A DNA stretch of 39,358 bases from an uncultured Planctomycetota bacterium (GCA_902796885.1 CADBQY010000057.1:1-39358), one strand, 5' to 3'. Numbered from the stretch's first letter, positions 23,936 to 36,221 are shown. The notes: generated by a model not told the origin, from the sequence alone. Made by a program: numbers and translations.

Positions 23936-26620
23936 ATGGCGATCCTTCGATTCCCTCGTTTGGGGAATAGCTCCGTATTCGAACGATATCGATTCATGAC
24001 GCTTGTTGCGGCGGTCCTCTTTCTTTTCGGCGGCGCGGCGCTCCTTTCCGCCGCCGACCCGTTTGCCGGAGAAGATGCCGAAACCGATACGATCGCCTCG
24101 CGTTCAAAGGAGTCCCCGAAAGCCGACGAGCCGACCGATCCCTTTTCCGCGGTACAGCCGGGAATGCCGTCCCGTTTCTTTCGCGACCGAAAAGGAGTGG
24201 ATGTCCCGATCATTGACGACAAGGGAGAGGTGATTTTCAAGCACCCTTCCGAAAAGTCTCCTTCCGAGATGAACGAGGAGGATTTTTACAAGTCGATGAC
24301 CCCCGCCGAAAAAGTGATTCTGACCGCTCCTCCGGTTACCGCTCCCGATTTCTTTGAGGCGGCCGTTCGGATTTCGCGCGTCGGGCGTCCCGAATTCGCC
24401 AAGATTCTCGCCGAAAAAGGGCTCGAAGCCGAAGGGACACCCGCCGATTACGCCGCGCTGGTCGATTCGGTGGGGGAAGATAAACTGATCGCGTTCGGAC
24501 ACAACGCGGTCCTCGGCGAGACGGCCTCGAAGGCGGTGAGTAAAATCTTCGAGGAAGCGAAAAAAGAATGGCGCGATCCCGTCCATATGGAAGACGCGTT
24601 CGAGCGGGCGGGCGCGCGTTCTCCCGAAATACGCGCCGCCGCGCTGGCCGATCTCAAACGCGGGTATCCCGACGCGTTCGATTTCCTTCTCGAAAAACTC
24701 GGTTCGAGCGACGCCGAGCAGAGCGGCCGGGCGGCGGCGGTTCTGGCGCAGGGAGGGGTTTTTGCCGCCGAAGGACTCTTGGCGCGGACGCGCCGATGCG
24801 ACGTGGAAGAACTCCGCCGTTTGGCGCCGATTCTTGAGACCAGCCGCGAACTCCCCGAAATCACGCCGCTGGTTTTACGGTATTACGCCGACGAGGGGGC
24901 TCCCGAGTCGCGCGAAATTCTGGAACGGGTGATCGCCGCGCAGGCCGGCGCCGTTCCGACCGCCGCCGACGAGGCCCTTCGGGCATACCGCCGGGGAATG
25001 GCGTATTTCGAGAGGCAAATTGTGTTGCCGAATACCGTCGGCGGTCAGTATCCGATTTGGAACGTTCAGGACGACGGGTCGGTCCGGCGCGAGATGGTTC
25101 CGACCGAGACGGCGTTGCGCACGCTGGCCGCCCAGTCGCTTTACGACGCGTATCGGCTCGATCCGTCCGATCCGTCGATTCGCGCCGCGGCGCAGGTCGC
25201 CGCCGCCGAAATGATCCTCTATCGCGACGGGCTCGATTCCCCTCCGAATATCGAAGCGTATCGATCTCTTCTTCCCGGCCTGACGACCGAAGATCACGCC
25301 GCCGCTTTGCGTCTGGCGCTCGAAACCGGGCACGAAAAAGGAGCAATTATACCGGTCGCCCTCTTGGAAGAGTCTCGAGACGCGTCCCTTTGCGTCGGAG
25401 AGAACGGTCCGTCGGACCTCGTCCGCGCAGCGGTCTCGCGCGACCGGCGGCTCCGGTTCGCCGCGCTTCGGGCGATCGTCAATCTGGCGCCCGGCGTTTC
25501 ATATACCGGCTCGAGCAGCGTCACCGCGTCGCTGATCTGGTTTACCACCTCGGCGGGGAAGCGGCGCGCCGTCGTCGCGGCGCCCGACATGGAGACGATC
25601 GGCGAAGTCGGGAACTTCATCGGCGACGGAGACGTGTTGACCGTTCCGGCGGGAACCGGACGCGATATCCTGACCAAAGCGCAAAACGACGCCGACGTGG
25701 AATTTGTGGTCGCCCTTTCCGACGTGAAAACGCCCGATCCGCGCGCGGTGGCGCAGGCGCTCGCCGCCGATTTCCGCACACACGACATACCGATCCTCAT
25801 CGTCTTTGAAGACGACACGCGCCGCGATCAGGCGCGCCGTTACGGGGAAGGGGAACCGAACGCGATGGTTTCGGTCATCCCGTTCGACAAGGAGTCGGGA
25901 AAGCGCCTTGTCGGCGAACTCTACGCGAAGACCGATCCGCGCCAGGTTCCCGCCAAGGTCCGTTTCGAGCAGGCGAAAGAGGCGATCGGTCTTTTGACTC
26001 GTCTGCGCGAGGCGGGCGAGAACGTCTACTACATTGAAGACGTCGAAAATCTGGCGCTCCGTTTTCTGGCGACCCCCGCTCTTTCGCGGGAAGGGATCGA
26101 ATTTGCGATGACCGTTCCCGCCAAGTCGGTGCAGGCGACGCTCAGTCGCCTGACATTCGACGGCCGATTCGACGCCGACACGCGCCACCGCGACCTCGAC
26201 GCGCTGGCCCGCCACATCGACAAGTACGGACTCCTTTTGCGCGGTCCCGACATTCTCGACATCTTCAGCGGCCCGTGGCCCGGCGATTCCGGAGAGGTAC
26301 GAAAGACCTTCTTTCGTCTGATCGCCGACAACACTCCCGAAAAGGGGGAAATCGCGCTGTCGATCCCGTCGGCTCATATTCAGAATCTTCTCGGCGACCT
26401 GGTGGCCGATTCCGGGCTTGAGACCGAAGCGCGCGAAGAAGCGCTCGATCTGTTCCGCCGTCATCTGGCGAAGTATGGGCTTCTCCTCGACCGCCCCGAC
26501 GTGAACCGCCTTTACGAGCAATACAATGCCACGGAACATTCTCCCGCGCTCGACCAGCGCCTGACCGGCGAGGTTTTGGAAGCCGTCGAAGCGTGGCAGT
26601 CGGGGCATTTGGGGATTTAA
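23936..26620 (+). CDS. Large exported HEAT-like repeat protein with a pseudo-receiver-like region
   Basis: An 894-residue protein of a type common among planctomycete hypothetical proteins. A signal peptide ends near residue 40 (LLSAADPF). An acidic, Pro-rich region with no recognised domain follows (41-110). Helical repeat-like segments occupy about 195-330 (PEIRAAALADLKRGYPDAFDFLLEKL), with more at 380-530. At about 540-650 an alternating strand-helix stretch (RRAVVAAPDMETIG, VEFVVALSDVKTP, IPILIVFEDD) resembles a response-regulator receiver fold, but the usual phospho-acceptor position is not an evident Asp. A helical C-terminus follows. ATG 23936 has AAAAGG 7 bases upstream. The gap upstream contains a perfect GGATA-a-TATCC palindrome (23842-23852) and an AT-rich box; no clear promoter. 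It ends in a strong terminator. No function can be assigned. Confidence 0.85.
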   Translation: MAILRFPRLGNSSVFERYRFMTLVAAVLFLFGGAALLSAADPFAGEDAETDTIASRSKESPKADEPTDPFSAVQPGMPSRFFRDRKGVDVPIIDDKGEVIFKHPSEKSPSEMNEEDFYKSMTPAEKVILTAPPVTAPDFFEAAVRISRVGRPEFAKILAEKGLEAEGTPADYAALVDSVGEDKLIAFGHNAVLGETASKAVSKIFEEAKKEWRDPVHMEDAFERAGARSPEIRAAALADLKRGYPDAFDFLLEKLGSSDAEQSGRAAAVLAQGGVFAAEGLLARTRRCDVEELRRLAPILETSRELPEITPLVLRYYADEGAPESREILERVIAAQAGAVPTAADEALRAYRRGMAYFERQIVLPNTVGGQYPIWNVQDDGSVRREMVPTETALRTLAAQSLYDAYRLDPSDPSIRAAAQVAAAEMILYRDGLDSPPNIEAYRSLLPGLTTEDHAAALRLALETGHEKGAIIPVALLEESRDASLCVGENGPSDLVRAAVSRDRRLRFAALRAIVNLAPGVSYTGSSSVTASLIWFTTSAGKRRAVVAAPDMETIGEVGNFIGDGDVLTVPAGTGRDILTKAQNDADVEFVVALSDVKTPDPRAVAQALAADFRTHDIPILIVFEDDTRRDQARRYGEGEPNAMVSVIPFDKESGKRLVGELYAKTDPRQVPAKVRFEQAKEAIGLLTRLREAGENVYYIEDVENLALRFLATPALSREGIEFAMTVPAKSVQATLSRLTFDGRFDADTRHRDLDALARHIDKYGLLLRGPDILDIFSGPWPGDSGEVRKTFFRLIADNTPEKGEIALSIPSAHIQNLLGDLVADSGLETEAREEALDLFRRHLAKYGLLLDRPDVNRLYEQYNATEHSPALDQRLTGEVLEAVEAWQSGHLGI

Positions 26621-26644
26621 GACACGGTTCCGGCCCGTATTTCG

Positions 26645-26698
26645 ACGGCGACAAAACGGGGAGAATCTTTCGGGATTCTCCTTTTTTTGTGTCGCCGT
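26645..26698. terminator. Nested rho-independent terminator between the HEAT-like gene and yqeG
   Basis: The inner stem GGAGAATC/GATTCTCC (26660-26667 with 26674-26681) is followed by seven T, giving plus-strand termination. An outer 9-bp stem ACGGCGACA/TGTCGCCGT (26645-26653 with 26690-26698) encloses it. On the minus strand, where yqeG ends at 26700, the U-run is weak. Confidence 0.88.
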
Positions 26699-26699
26699 T

Positions 26700-27218
26700 T
26701 CATTCAGAATCGACCGCTGTAATTTTCGGCGCTTTGCGGAACAGGAGAAAGAGCTTTTCGAACGGGCGTTTAATTCTTGTGTAGAGATGTTCCTCTTCGG
26801 GATGGATCGGAGTGACGAGGACGGTCGTCAGTCCGGCCAGGTTTCCGGCGACGATGTCGGCCAGGAGCTGGTCGCCGACCATCGCGGTCTGTCCGGATTT
26901 AAGATTGTGTTCGGCCAACGCGCGGCGGCATCCGCGCGGCAGCGGTTTGAGCGCCAGCGCGATATAGGGAAGATCGAGCTTCTTCGCGGTCTCGGCGATC
27001 CGCGGTCCTTTTCCGTTCGAGAGAAGGCAGAGAAAAATCCCTTCCCGGCGCATCGAGTCGAGCCAGTCGAGCACTTCCCGTTCGGGAAGAGGGCGTGTGT
27101 AGCGCTTGAGCGTGCAGTCGACGTCGAGCAGGAGCGCACGGATTCCGAGTCGGGCGAGCCGCTCGGCGGTCAGATCGGTAACGGAATCGGCGCGGTATCG
27201 CGGGTAAAGAAACGCCAT
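26700..27218 (-). CDS. YqeG-family HAD IIIA-type phosphatase
   Basis: A 172-residue cytosolic HAD phosphatase of the YqeG type; the substrate in bacteria is not established, while a eukaryotic relative acts on phosphatidylglycerophosphate. Motif I is DVDCT (DxDxT class). LLSNGKG is motif II, KPLPRGC carries the catalytic Lys, and MVGDQLLADIVAGN is motif III. The start was taken at ATG 27218 (MAFLYPRYRAD), where the family begins; the frame is open to 27314. No clear ribosome binding site is visible. The preceding ppdK gene has its own terminator in the 125-base gap, so yqeG may depend on read-through or an unseen promoter. Confidence 0.88.
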   Translation of the reverse strand: MAFLYPRYRADSVTDLTAERLARLGIRALLLDVDCTLKRYTRPLPEREVLDWLDSMRREGIFLCLLSNGKGPRIAETAKKLDLPYIALALKPLPRGCRRALAEHNLKSGQTAMVGDQLLADIVAGNLAGLTTVLVTPIHPEEEHLYTRIKRPFEKLFLLFRKAPKITAVDSE

Positions 27219-27239
27219 ACTGAAACAAACGGTTCGATG

Positions 27240-27281
27240 AAAAAACCGGAAGGAAAACAGACGAGCTGTCGTCCCTTCCGG
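27240..27281 (-). terminator. Rho-independent terminator after ppdK
   Basis: On the minus strand CCGGAAGG pairs with CCTTCCGG across 20 bases that form a second small GACGA/TCGTC-type hairpin. The structure is followed by six T. It lies about 60 bases after the ppdK stop. Confidence 0.85.
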
Positions 27282-27343
27282 CTTCTTGCGTTTAACCGTC
27301 GGGCGCCCGGTCATGGACGCCCGGCGGCGGAGATCGGAAACGC

Positions 27344-30043
<2,700 letters not shown>

Positions 30044-30289
30044 AATAAAGAAACCCTTATTTTGGTGTGGTGGACGGCCGCCCGAGACGCCCTCCAAGGA
30101 TCACTTCGGGCCGGCCTGAGATCAAATGATTTTCGGGAAACGGTAAGGGGAAAGCCCCCTAATATGACCCTATACGTTCAAAACATATAAAATCACCCTA
30201 ACATTTTATAGGAGGCATAAAAAGCGTCAAGAGGGAAGCGGCGCCTGACAACCGGGAGAAAGCCGGGAAAAAAGGCCGGTTGTGAGGAA

Positions 30290-30337
30290 TAAAACGCCCC
30301 CGTTCCGGCACCCGGCTGCGGGCCGGAACGGGGGCGT
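30290..30337 (-). terminator. Strong hairpin terminator after the lactate dehydrogenase gene
   Basis: A perfect 16-bp stem (30294-30309 with 30322-30337) and a 12-base loop are followed on the minus strand by TTTTATT. It lies about 25 bases after the Dld-type gene. The rest of the 317-base gap to ppdK holds a second hairpin ACAACCGG/CCGGTTGT (30248-30283) and an AT-rich stretch at 30160-30225 that probably includes the ppdK promoter; I could not assign exact boxes. Confidence 0.8.
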
Positions 30338-30360
30338 CCCATCCGCGGAAAAGACGCGTT

Positions 30361-33195
30361 TCAGGAGTTCCTGGGGGTTGTGACCTTATCGACCAGGTAA
30401 ACGATCGACATGTAGGGGATCCCGCCGTTGGTCGTCAGGCCGATCTCGCAGGTCCGGCTGTTCGAAAACCCGATCTTGATATGGCGCTCTTCGAGCTGCG
30501 GGCGGAGCTTCCGCAGCGCGTAGCGGTTCACCTCGGGATAGGTGAATCCCTTGTCGCCGGCGAAACCGCAGCAGCCGACCTCTTCGGGGAAGAACGGTTT
30601 GGTGGTGCATCGCGCGGCAAGGCGTTCGAGCGCGCCGCGCAGATTCATCTTCGTTACCGAGCAGGTGACATGGAACGCCGCCGGCTCGTCGATCGGGTGG
30701 AAGTCAAGCCGGTCGACCAGGAACTCCTCGATGAACTCGATCGGCTCGTAGAGCTTCATCGATTTGATCTCATGCCGCATCCGATAGAGACAGGGGGACT
30801 GGTCGCAGAGAACGGGGTATTTCCCGTTCTCGCTCGCTTCGAGGAGCGCGGCTTCCAGCTCTTTGGTTTTCCGGTCGGCGATATCGGGCATTCCCTTGCT
30901 TTCCCAGATGGTGCCGCAGCAGAGATTTTCCATTCCCTTCGGGTAGATGACATCGTACCCCGCCTTTTCGAGAAGGGCGGTCATTTTGTCCGTTAGCGGC
31001 GTCGCGTCGGGCGCCCCTTTGGCGGTCCCGAAGGTCTGGTTGATGCAGCTCGGGAAGTAAACCGCTTTCGGCCGCTCCGGTTTCGGCGCCGTTTTGATTT
31101 TCTTCACTCTGTGCGGCTTGGGCATCGCGGGAACCCAGAGGGGAACCCCGCACTTGTTGAGCGTGCTGCAGACTGCCGACATCGCCTTGGTCCCCAGAAC
31201 GGTGTGTCCCAGATCGGCGACCGCCAGGACCGGACGCAGAGCGGTTTCGATCAGTCCCAGGTGGTTGGCGGCCATGTCGCCGAGTTTCCAGACCAGGCTC
31301 CCCGCGGGCGCGTCCGCCTCGCGGATGTCGTGCGTCAGTTCGCCGGTATTGATCCCCATCGGGCAGGAGGTGGCGCAGAGGCCGTCGCCGGCGCAGGTCA
31401 TGTTCCCCCAGTAGCGGTACTGTTTCTTGAGCCGGCGCAGCCGGGCCGGGTCTTCGCCGGTCTGCGCAAGGCGCGCCATCTCGCGCGAAAGGACGATCCG
31501 CTGGCGGGACGAGAGGGTGAACCCGGCGGTCACGCAGTTGACCTCGCAGAAACCGCACTCGATACACTTGTCGACTTTCGGGTTGACGGTCGGCAGCGGC
31601 TTGAACCCGCGGATGAAGCAGTCGGGGTCGTCGTTGAAGATAACGCCGGGATTGAGCAGCCCTTCGGGGTCGAAGAGGCGTTTGACCCGCAGCATGATCC
31701 CGTAGGCGTCGTCTCCCCATTCGCGGCGGACGAACGGCGCCATGTTCCGTCCGGTGCCGTGTTCGGCTTTGAGAGACCCGCCGTAGTCGTCGGCAACCAG
31801 TTTGACCACGTCCCGCATCAGGCCGGCGTAGCGGTCGACCTCTTTCTGCGAGTCGAACCGCTGGTTCAGGATGAAGTGGAAGTTGCCGTCCCGCGCGTGG
31901 CCGTAGATGACCCCGTCTGTATAGCCGTATTGCGCAATCAGCTCCTGAAGGCGTTTGGTCGCTTCGGGGAGAACATCCATCGGAAACGCCACATCTTCGA
32001 TGAGCGAGGTTGTTCCCGGTTCGCGCATCCCGCCGACCGAGGGGAAGATTCCCGAACGGATTCCCCACCAGACCGCGCAGGTTGCCGCGTCTTCGGTGAA
32101 CTCGACCGGCATGAGGGTTTCGAAATTTTCGAGCGCCTTGGTGATCTGCGCGATCTGAGAGCTGAGCTGCTCGCCGGTTACGGCGCGTGTTTCCAGGAGA
32201 AGGGCGGTGGCGCTGTCGGGCAGCTCCGGCAGATAGTCGGGCATTCCGGGACGCCCTTCAATGCTCCGCAGCGCCAGACGGTCGAGCAGCTCGACGCTGG
32301 CGACCGGCTCGGACTGAAGCGCCTGCACCGCCTTGCAGGCGTAATCGATTCCCGGCAGATAGACCATCGCGCTGGCCGACCGGGGCACGATCTTTTCGGT
32401 CCGCAGAACCGCGCGCGCCAGAAACGCGAGCGTCCCCTCGGATCCGACCATCAGATGCGTGATGATATCGAACGGATCGTCGAATCGGACGAAGGGGAGA
32501 ATGTTCAGCCCGGTCACATTTTTGATGGAGTATTTCCGCTTGATCTTTGCGACGAGTTCGGGATTGGCGCGGACGTCGTCCCGGATTTTCTTGATTTCGG
32601 CGATGAATTCCGGATGGTTCTTCTCAAAGATTTCCCGGCTGTACAGTTTGCCGGTGTCGAGCGTCGTCCCGTCTGCGAAAATGATTCGCGCCGATTTGAG
32701 GATCCGGTCGCTGTTTCCGTGAACGCCGCAGTTCATTCCCGAGGCGTTGTTGACGATGATCCCGCCGATCATCGCCGAGCCGATCGAGGCGGGGTCGGGG
32801 GATATCTTCCGCCCGTGTTTCGCCAGAATGTCGTTTACCCGCTGCCCGACGATTCCCGGCTGGAGATCGATGGCGCTCAGGTCGTCGGACAGTGTATATT
32901 CCTCCCAGTTCTTCCCGGCGACGATCAGGATCGAGTCGCTGATCGACTGGCCCGACAGCGAGGTTCCCGCCGCGCGGAACGTGACTGCGCATTTTTCTTC
33001 GGACGCCGCGCGGAGAATCGCCGACATCTCTTTCTCGGTCTTCGGGAAGAGGACGATTTCGGGGACCATCCGGTAGAATCCGGCATCGGTTCCCCACGCC
33101 AGGCGGCGCAGATCATCGGTCAGCGCGCGCTCTTTCGGCAGGACGCTGCGGATTTTTTGATAGAAGCGGTCGAGTGACGGTTTGGAAAACGGCAT
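30361..33195 (-). CDS. D-lactate dehydrogenase of the Dld-II type (FAD plus Fe-S)
   Basis: A 944-residue membrane-associated flavoprotein predicted to oxidise D-lactate to pyruvate and pass electrons to the quinone pool. The order is as follows. The PCMH-type FAD-binding domain spans about 30-260 (FRAAGTSLSGQS, VNNASGMNCG). The FAD-oxidase C-terminal domain runs to about 520 (GHARDGNFHF, LKAEHGTGRN, NPGVIF). Iron-sulfur segments CIECGFCEVNC and CAGDGLCATSCPMGI follow, the second in the form usual for this family. Two CCG-type segments close the protein (LCCGTIW, GCCGFAGDKGF). A glycolate oxidase subunit fusion is the alternative. ATG 33195 has AGGAAGG 6 bases upstream; the frame extends to 33231. 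It lies upstream of ppdK but behind its own terminator. Confidence 0.85.
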   Translation of the reverse strand: MPFSKPSLDRFYQKIRSVLPKERALTDDLRRLAWGTDAGFYRMVPEIVLFPKTEKEMSAILRAASEEKCAVTFRAAGTSLSGQSISDSILIVAGKNWEEYTLSDDLSAIDLQPGIVGQRVNDILAKHGRKISPDPASIGSAMIGGIIVNNASGMNCGVHGNSDRILKSARIIFADGTTLDTGKLYSREIFEKNHPEFIAEIKKIRDDVRANPELVAKIKRKYSIKNVTGLNILPFVRFDDPFDIITHLMVGSEGTLAFLARAVLRTEKIVPRSASAMVYLPGIDYACKAVQALQSEPVASVELLDRLALRSIEGRPGMPDYLPELPDSATALLLETRAVTGEQLSSQIAQITKALENFETLMPVEFTEDAATCAVWWGIRSGIFPSVGGMREPGTTSLIEDVAFPMDVLPEATKRLQELIAQYGYTDGVIYGHARDGNFHFILNQRFDSQKEVDRYAGLMRDVVKLVADDYGGSLKAEHGTGRNMAPFVRREWGDDAYGIMLRVKRLFDPEGLLNPGVIFNDDPDCFIRGFKPLPTVNPKVDKCIECGFCEVNCVTAGFTLSSRQRIVLSREMARLAQTGEDPARLRRLKKQYRYWGNMTCAGDGLCATSCPMGINTGELTHDIREADAPAGSLVWKLGDMAANHLGLIETALRPVLAVADLGHTVLGTKAMSAVCSTLNKCGVPLWVPAMPKPHRVKKIKTAPKPERPKAVYFPSCINQTFGTAKGAPDATPLTDKMTALLEKAGYDVIYPKGMENLCCGTIWESKGMPDIADRKTKELEAALLEASENGKYPVLCDQSPCLYRMRHEIKSMKLYEPIEFIEEFLVDRLDFHPIDEPAAFHVTCSVTKMNLRGALERLAARCTTKPFFPEEVGCCGFAGDKGFTYPEVNRYALRKLRPQLEERHIKIGFSNSRTCEIGLTTNGGIPYMSIVYLVDKVTTPRNS

Positions 33196-33311
33196 AGCGG
33201 ACCTTCCTGTTTCCAACATGGAGAAAAACATTGTCTGACCGCGGCCGGCAGCCGCAGCAGCCCTCCCCGCTTCTAAGTTTAACCTCTGGACGGGGAAAAA
33301 GAAAGAAGCGT

Positions 33312-33334
33312 TCTTCGGTTTTCGCGTCCGAAGA
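33312..33334 (-). terminator. Possible weak terminator after the membrane glycosyltransferase gene
   Basis: On the minus strand TCTTCGG and CCGAAGA form a 7-bp stem with a 9-base loop directly after the stop codon. A pyrimidine-rich stretch with interrupted T-runs follows. This is only moderately convincing. Confidence 0.35.
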
Positions 33335-33336
33335 GC

Positions 33337-34992
33337 CTATTTGCGGTAAACTTCATACGTGTCGTTCTCGAAGACTTTCCGATACCCCTCCGACGCGATC
33401 CAGCCGGTGACCTCGTCCGGGATCGGGAATGTTTTGCGCGCCTCCTGGGAATCGGCCCGGGCGGTATTTTTCTTGCCGAGCCGCGAGGGATATCCCCCCT
33501 TCGTTTGGAGAATGAAGACTTCCGGCGCCTTTTCCCGCAGTTCGGCGAGGATATCCGGGAGATATCCGTATTCCAGGTGCGTATCGCGGACGTAGAAGTA
33601 TTTCGTGACGCAGCTGCGGTTCGCGTACCAATAGAAAATCCGGCCGCCGATTCCGAAGCTGGCGATTCGCGTTTCCGGTTCCGTGTTTTCTTCGAGCCAG
33701 TCGGCCATCGCGCGCGCGTCGAACTCCTCGTAGAAGTAGGGGTAGCCGTAGACACGGGTGAATTTCGAGTAGTCGGTTTTCGGGTGGAGCCGGTGGAGAA
33801 CCGCCATTTTGGTCATGTCGCGTACCGGACGGAACATCGGAATGTCGTAGACAACGGCCGGAACCAGCAGGAGAAGCAAGAGACCCCGGCGGAGAAATTT
33901 TCTCCCGCCCGATGCCGCCCGTCCAAAACACCAGGTAAACGCCGCGGCGAGGAAGGGGAGAAACGGCGCGACCAGCGGTGCCGAGTAATGCCGCGCCGAC
34001 CGGCCTGACATTGACATGAGAACCAGGCTCAGGATCAGAAAAATCTCCATCGAAAGGAAGAGCCTTCGTTTTGCTTTCGTTTCGGCACGCCGCGAGAGGA
34101 TGATGTAGCCGACCGCCGCGAAGGGCGCGTAATACGCCTCGAGCGGAATGCAGGCGAAACAGCGGAAGAAGGCGGTTATCTTCTGTGCCGCCGGAACCTG
34201 GCAGTAGATCCGGTTGAAGACCCAGTACTGCGCGATGAAATCACTCCACGCGCCGTTCTTCCAGAGCCAGCCGAGTACCGGAAGCAAAAGAACCGCCGCG
34301 CCCAGAAGGAAGACCGCTACCCGCGAGGCGAGAATACCGTACTCGCGGCGGAGAATCGCCGCGGCCGCGACGGTCAGCGTGAAGAGCATCCAGAGCGCGG
34401 TCAGGTTCGGCTTGAGCAGGAGAACCGCCGCGAAACAGAAACCGACCGCAAACGCCGCGCCGAGACGGATCCGGAACCCGTCCTGCAGATAGCGGATCCA
34501 GCAGTAGAGCGAGACCAGCAGAAACGGTACTGACCACGTCTCGCAGAAGTTGCTGTCGCACCGCGCCGTGTACCAGAGGACGGCGACCACCGTCGTAAAG
34601 AGCGCCGCACCCGGCGGCGCGAGAAGGCGCGCGGTTTTATACGCGAAAACGGTCGAAACTGTCAAAAAGAGGAGTTCCAGAAGCCAGACCCCGAAAACCC
34701 CGTGTATCGCAAGGCCCGCCGCGTCAAGCAGGTAGACAAGCGGTCCCTTGTGGTCGAACGCGTCGCGGTACGGGATCCCCCCGTGCAGGATGAGCCGGCC
34801 GATGTAGAGAAAGACCGTCGAATCGGTTCCGGTCGGATTGCCGTCGCAGTTCAGGAGCGGCTGATGCTGCACGATATTCCGCAGCGGCGAGGAGCTGTAA
34901 TGCGTCAGGCCGGCGAACAGGACAGTCAGGGCAAGGATGATAATCGTCCGCCGCCGGGTGCGGCGGAGGACCGAATCTTTGATCTGCGTCAT
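33337..34992 (-). CDS. Multi-pass membrane protein, GT-C (PMT/ArnT-like) glycosyltransferase type
   Basis: A 551-residue integral membrane protein with about 10-12 hydrophobic helices and a soluble C-terminal domain of roughly 150 residues. The first extracytoplasmic loop has the acidic pattern of GT-C enzymes that use polyprenyl-phosphate sugars: TGTDSTVFLYIGRLILHGG followed by PYRDAFDHKGPLVYLLD. The likely role is transfer of a sugar to an envelope glycan or protein on the periplasmic side; substrate unknown. It starts 8 bases after the stop of the Asp-box protein gene and is probably co-transcribed with it. No ribosome binding site stands out. Confidence 0.8.
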   Translation of the reverse strand: MTQIKDSVLRRTRRRTIIILALTVLFAGLTHYSSSPLRNIVQHQPLLNCDGNPTGTDSTVFLYIGRLILHGGIPYRDAFDHKGPLVYLLDAAGLAIHGVFGVWLLELLFLTVSTVFAYKTARLLAPPGAALFTTVVAVLWYTARCDSNFCETWSVPFLLVSLYCWIRYLQDGFRIRLGAAFAVGFCFAAVLLLKPNLTALWMLFTLTVAAAAILRREYGILASRVAVFLLGAAVLLLPVLGWLWKNGAWSDFIAQYWVFNRIYCQVPAAQKITAFFRCFACIPLEAYYAPFAAVGYIILSRRAETKAKRRLFLSMEIFLILSLVLMSMSGRSARHYSAPLVAPFLPFLAAAFTWCFGRAASGGRKFLRRGLLLLLLVPAVVYDIPMFRPVRDMTKMAVLHRLHPKTDYSKFTRVYGYPYFYEEFDARAMADWLEENTEPETRIASFGIGGRIFYWYANRSCVTKYFYVRDTHLEYGYLPDILAELREKAPEVFILQTKGGYPSRLGKKNTARADSQEARKTFPIPDEVTGWIASEGYRKVFENDTYEVYRK

Positions 34993-35000
34993 CGGAAGAC

Positions 35001-36221
35001 CTATGGTTCTTTGGAGATCGTCTTGAAAATTTCCGGCGGCAGCCGGACTTCAACCACCGAATGCCTGTTCTCCCCCTCGTCATATTTGATATACGTGATG
35101 GCGAGAACCGTGCCGTCGGGAAGAAGGTGAACCGCAGGGTAGCCGCAGTCGCGTCCGGCGTGGGAGTGAATCAGTTTCAGACGGAAATCGCCCGGCGCGC
35201 CGGTTTTGATGTCGCCGTAATCACCGACCCACGCCACAAAATGCCCGGACGTTTCGCTTCCCGGCGCCATGTCGCGCATCGCCACAAAGAGGCGTCCGTC
35301 CGGCAGATAGAGTGCGGCGTGGCGGTCCCCGGTAAGTCCCCAGGGCGTTTCGCGCGGCGCGGTCCATGTCGTGCCGCCGTCCCGGCTGAAAATGGCCAGG
35401 CTTCGCCCCGTATGGGTGTTTTCGCGCATCAGAACGCAGATCTCGTCTTCTGCGGGGGACCAGAACGCGCACGGTTCGCATGGGTCTTTTTTCGGCAGGA
35501 TCATCTCGCTCCCGTCGGAAGCGGCCTCTTTTGTTTCCGGAATGTCGGCGATGACACGCGGTTCGGACCAGGTCCAGCCCGCGTCGGCCGTTTCGGCGAC
35601 GAGCGACTGGAGCCGTCCGCTTCCGGGAGGTTCGGAGTCATAGACCTCACCGTCATCCGAGACGCGGCGGTGATAGAATCCCAGGTAACAGCCGTCGGCC
35701 GCTCCGGGATGTTTCGGAATGACGCTGCTGAACGCCATCACGTTTTTCAGGCCGAGCGGTTCCTCTTCGGCCCACGTCTTCCCGTTGTCGCGGCTGACGA
35801 TTCGGGGCATCCGCGGCTGAGCCGAAAAGACCCAAAGGAAAGATTCTCCCTCTTTGCCGGTCATCCGGTAGATGCTCGGGCAGTTCTTATGCCGCCGGAA
35901 TCCCGCCGGAGCCCGTTCATCGATCCGCGTCCAGGTCAGGCCGGCGTCTGCACTTTCGGCCATCGGTCCGGCGAACCCGCCGTGCCCGTTCGACCAGACG
36001 GCGATCAGCGTCCTGCCGTCGGGCAGCAGGACCGAAGTCGGATGCCCCTGGTAGATTTCCGGTGTCCCCTGTGCCACGACCGTTTGAAGCTCTTTCCTTT
36101 GCGACAGGTCGACGGTCGGCAGATCGGGAGTTTCACCGGCGGCAGACTGTATTCCGCCCGCGAAAGCGGAGAAGAGAAACGCCGCACAGAAAAAAAACGG
36201 AACAAGATGTCTTGGTTTCAT
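35001..36221 (-). CDS. Exported Asp-box (BNR) protein, sialidase-like
   Basis: A 406-residue secreted beta-propeller protein. The signal peptide spans about residues 1-30 (HLVPFFFCAAFLFSAFAGG). Four Asp-box repeats are visible: SADAGLTW, SRDNGKTW, TADAGWTW and SRDGGTTW, spaced as blades of a six-bladed propeller. C-terminal GYPAVHLLPDGTVLAITY is also sialidase-like. The FRIP/YRIP arginine motif of true GH33 sialidases is not seen in the N-terminal region, so activity on sialic acid is plausible but unproven; another glycan substrate is possible. ATG 36221 begins the signal peptide; the frame is open to 36314. A good promoter lies about 60 bases upstream. The membrane glycosyltransferase follows in the same transcript. 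Confidence 0.8.
   Translation of the reverse strand: MKPRHLVPFFFCAAFLFSAFAGGIQSAAGETPDLPTVDLSQRKELQTVVAQGTPEIYQGHPTSVLLPDGRTLIAVWSNGHGGFAGPMAESADAGLTWTRIDERAPAGFRRHKNCPSIYRMTGKEGESFLWVFSAQPRMPRIVSRDNGKTWAEEEPLGLKNVMAFSSVIPKHPGAADGCYLGFYHRRVSDDGEVYDSEPPGSGRLQSLVAETADAGWTWSEPRVIADIPETKEAASDGSEMILPKKDPCEPCAFWSPAEDEICVLMRENTHTGRSLAIFSRDGGTTWTAPRETPWGLTGDRHAALYLPDGRLFVAMRDMAPGSETSGHFVAWVGDYGDIKTGAPGDFRLKLIHSHAGRDCGYPAVHLLPDGTVLAITYIKYDEGENRHSVVEVRLPPEIFKTISKEP

Noticed and set aside
30160-30225. Assignment of exact promoter boxes for ppdK in the AT-rich leader
   Set aside because: Several TATAAA- and TATATG-like boxes occur but none has a -35 at an acceptable distance.
31111-33177. A 688-codon plus-strand open frame opposite the D-lactate dehydrogenase
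   Set aside because: It is antisense to a gene with FAD and Fe-S motifs and has no recognisable domain of its own.
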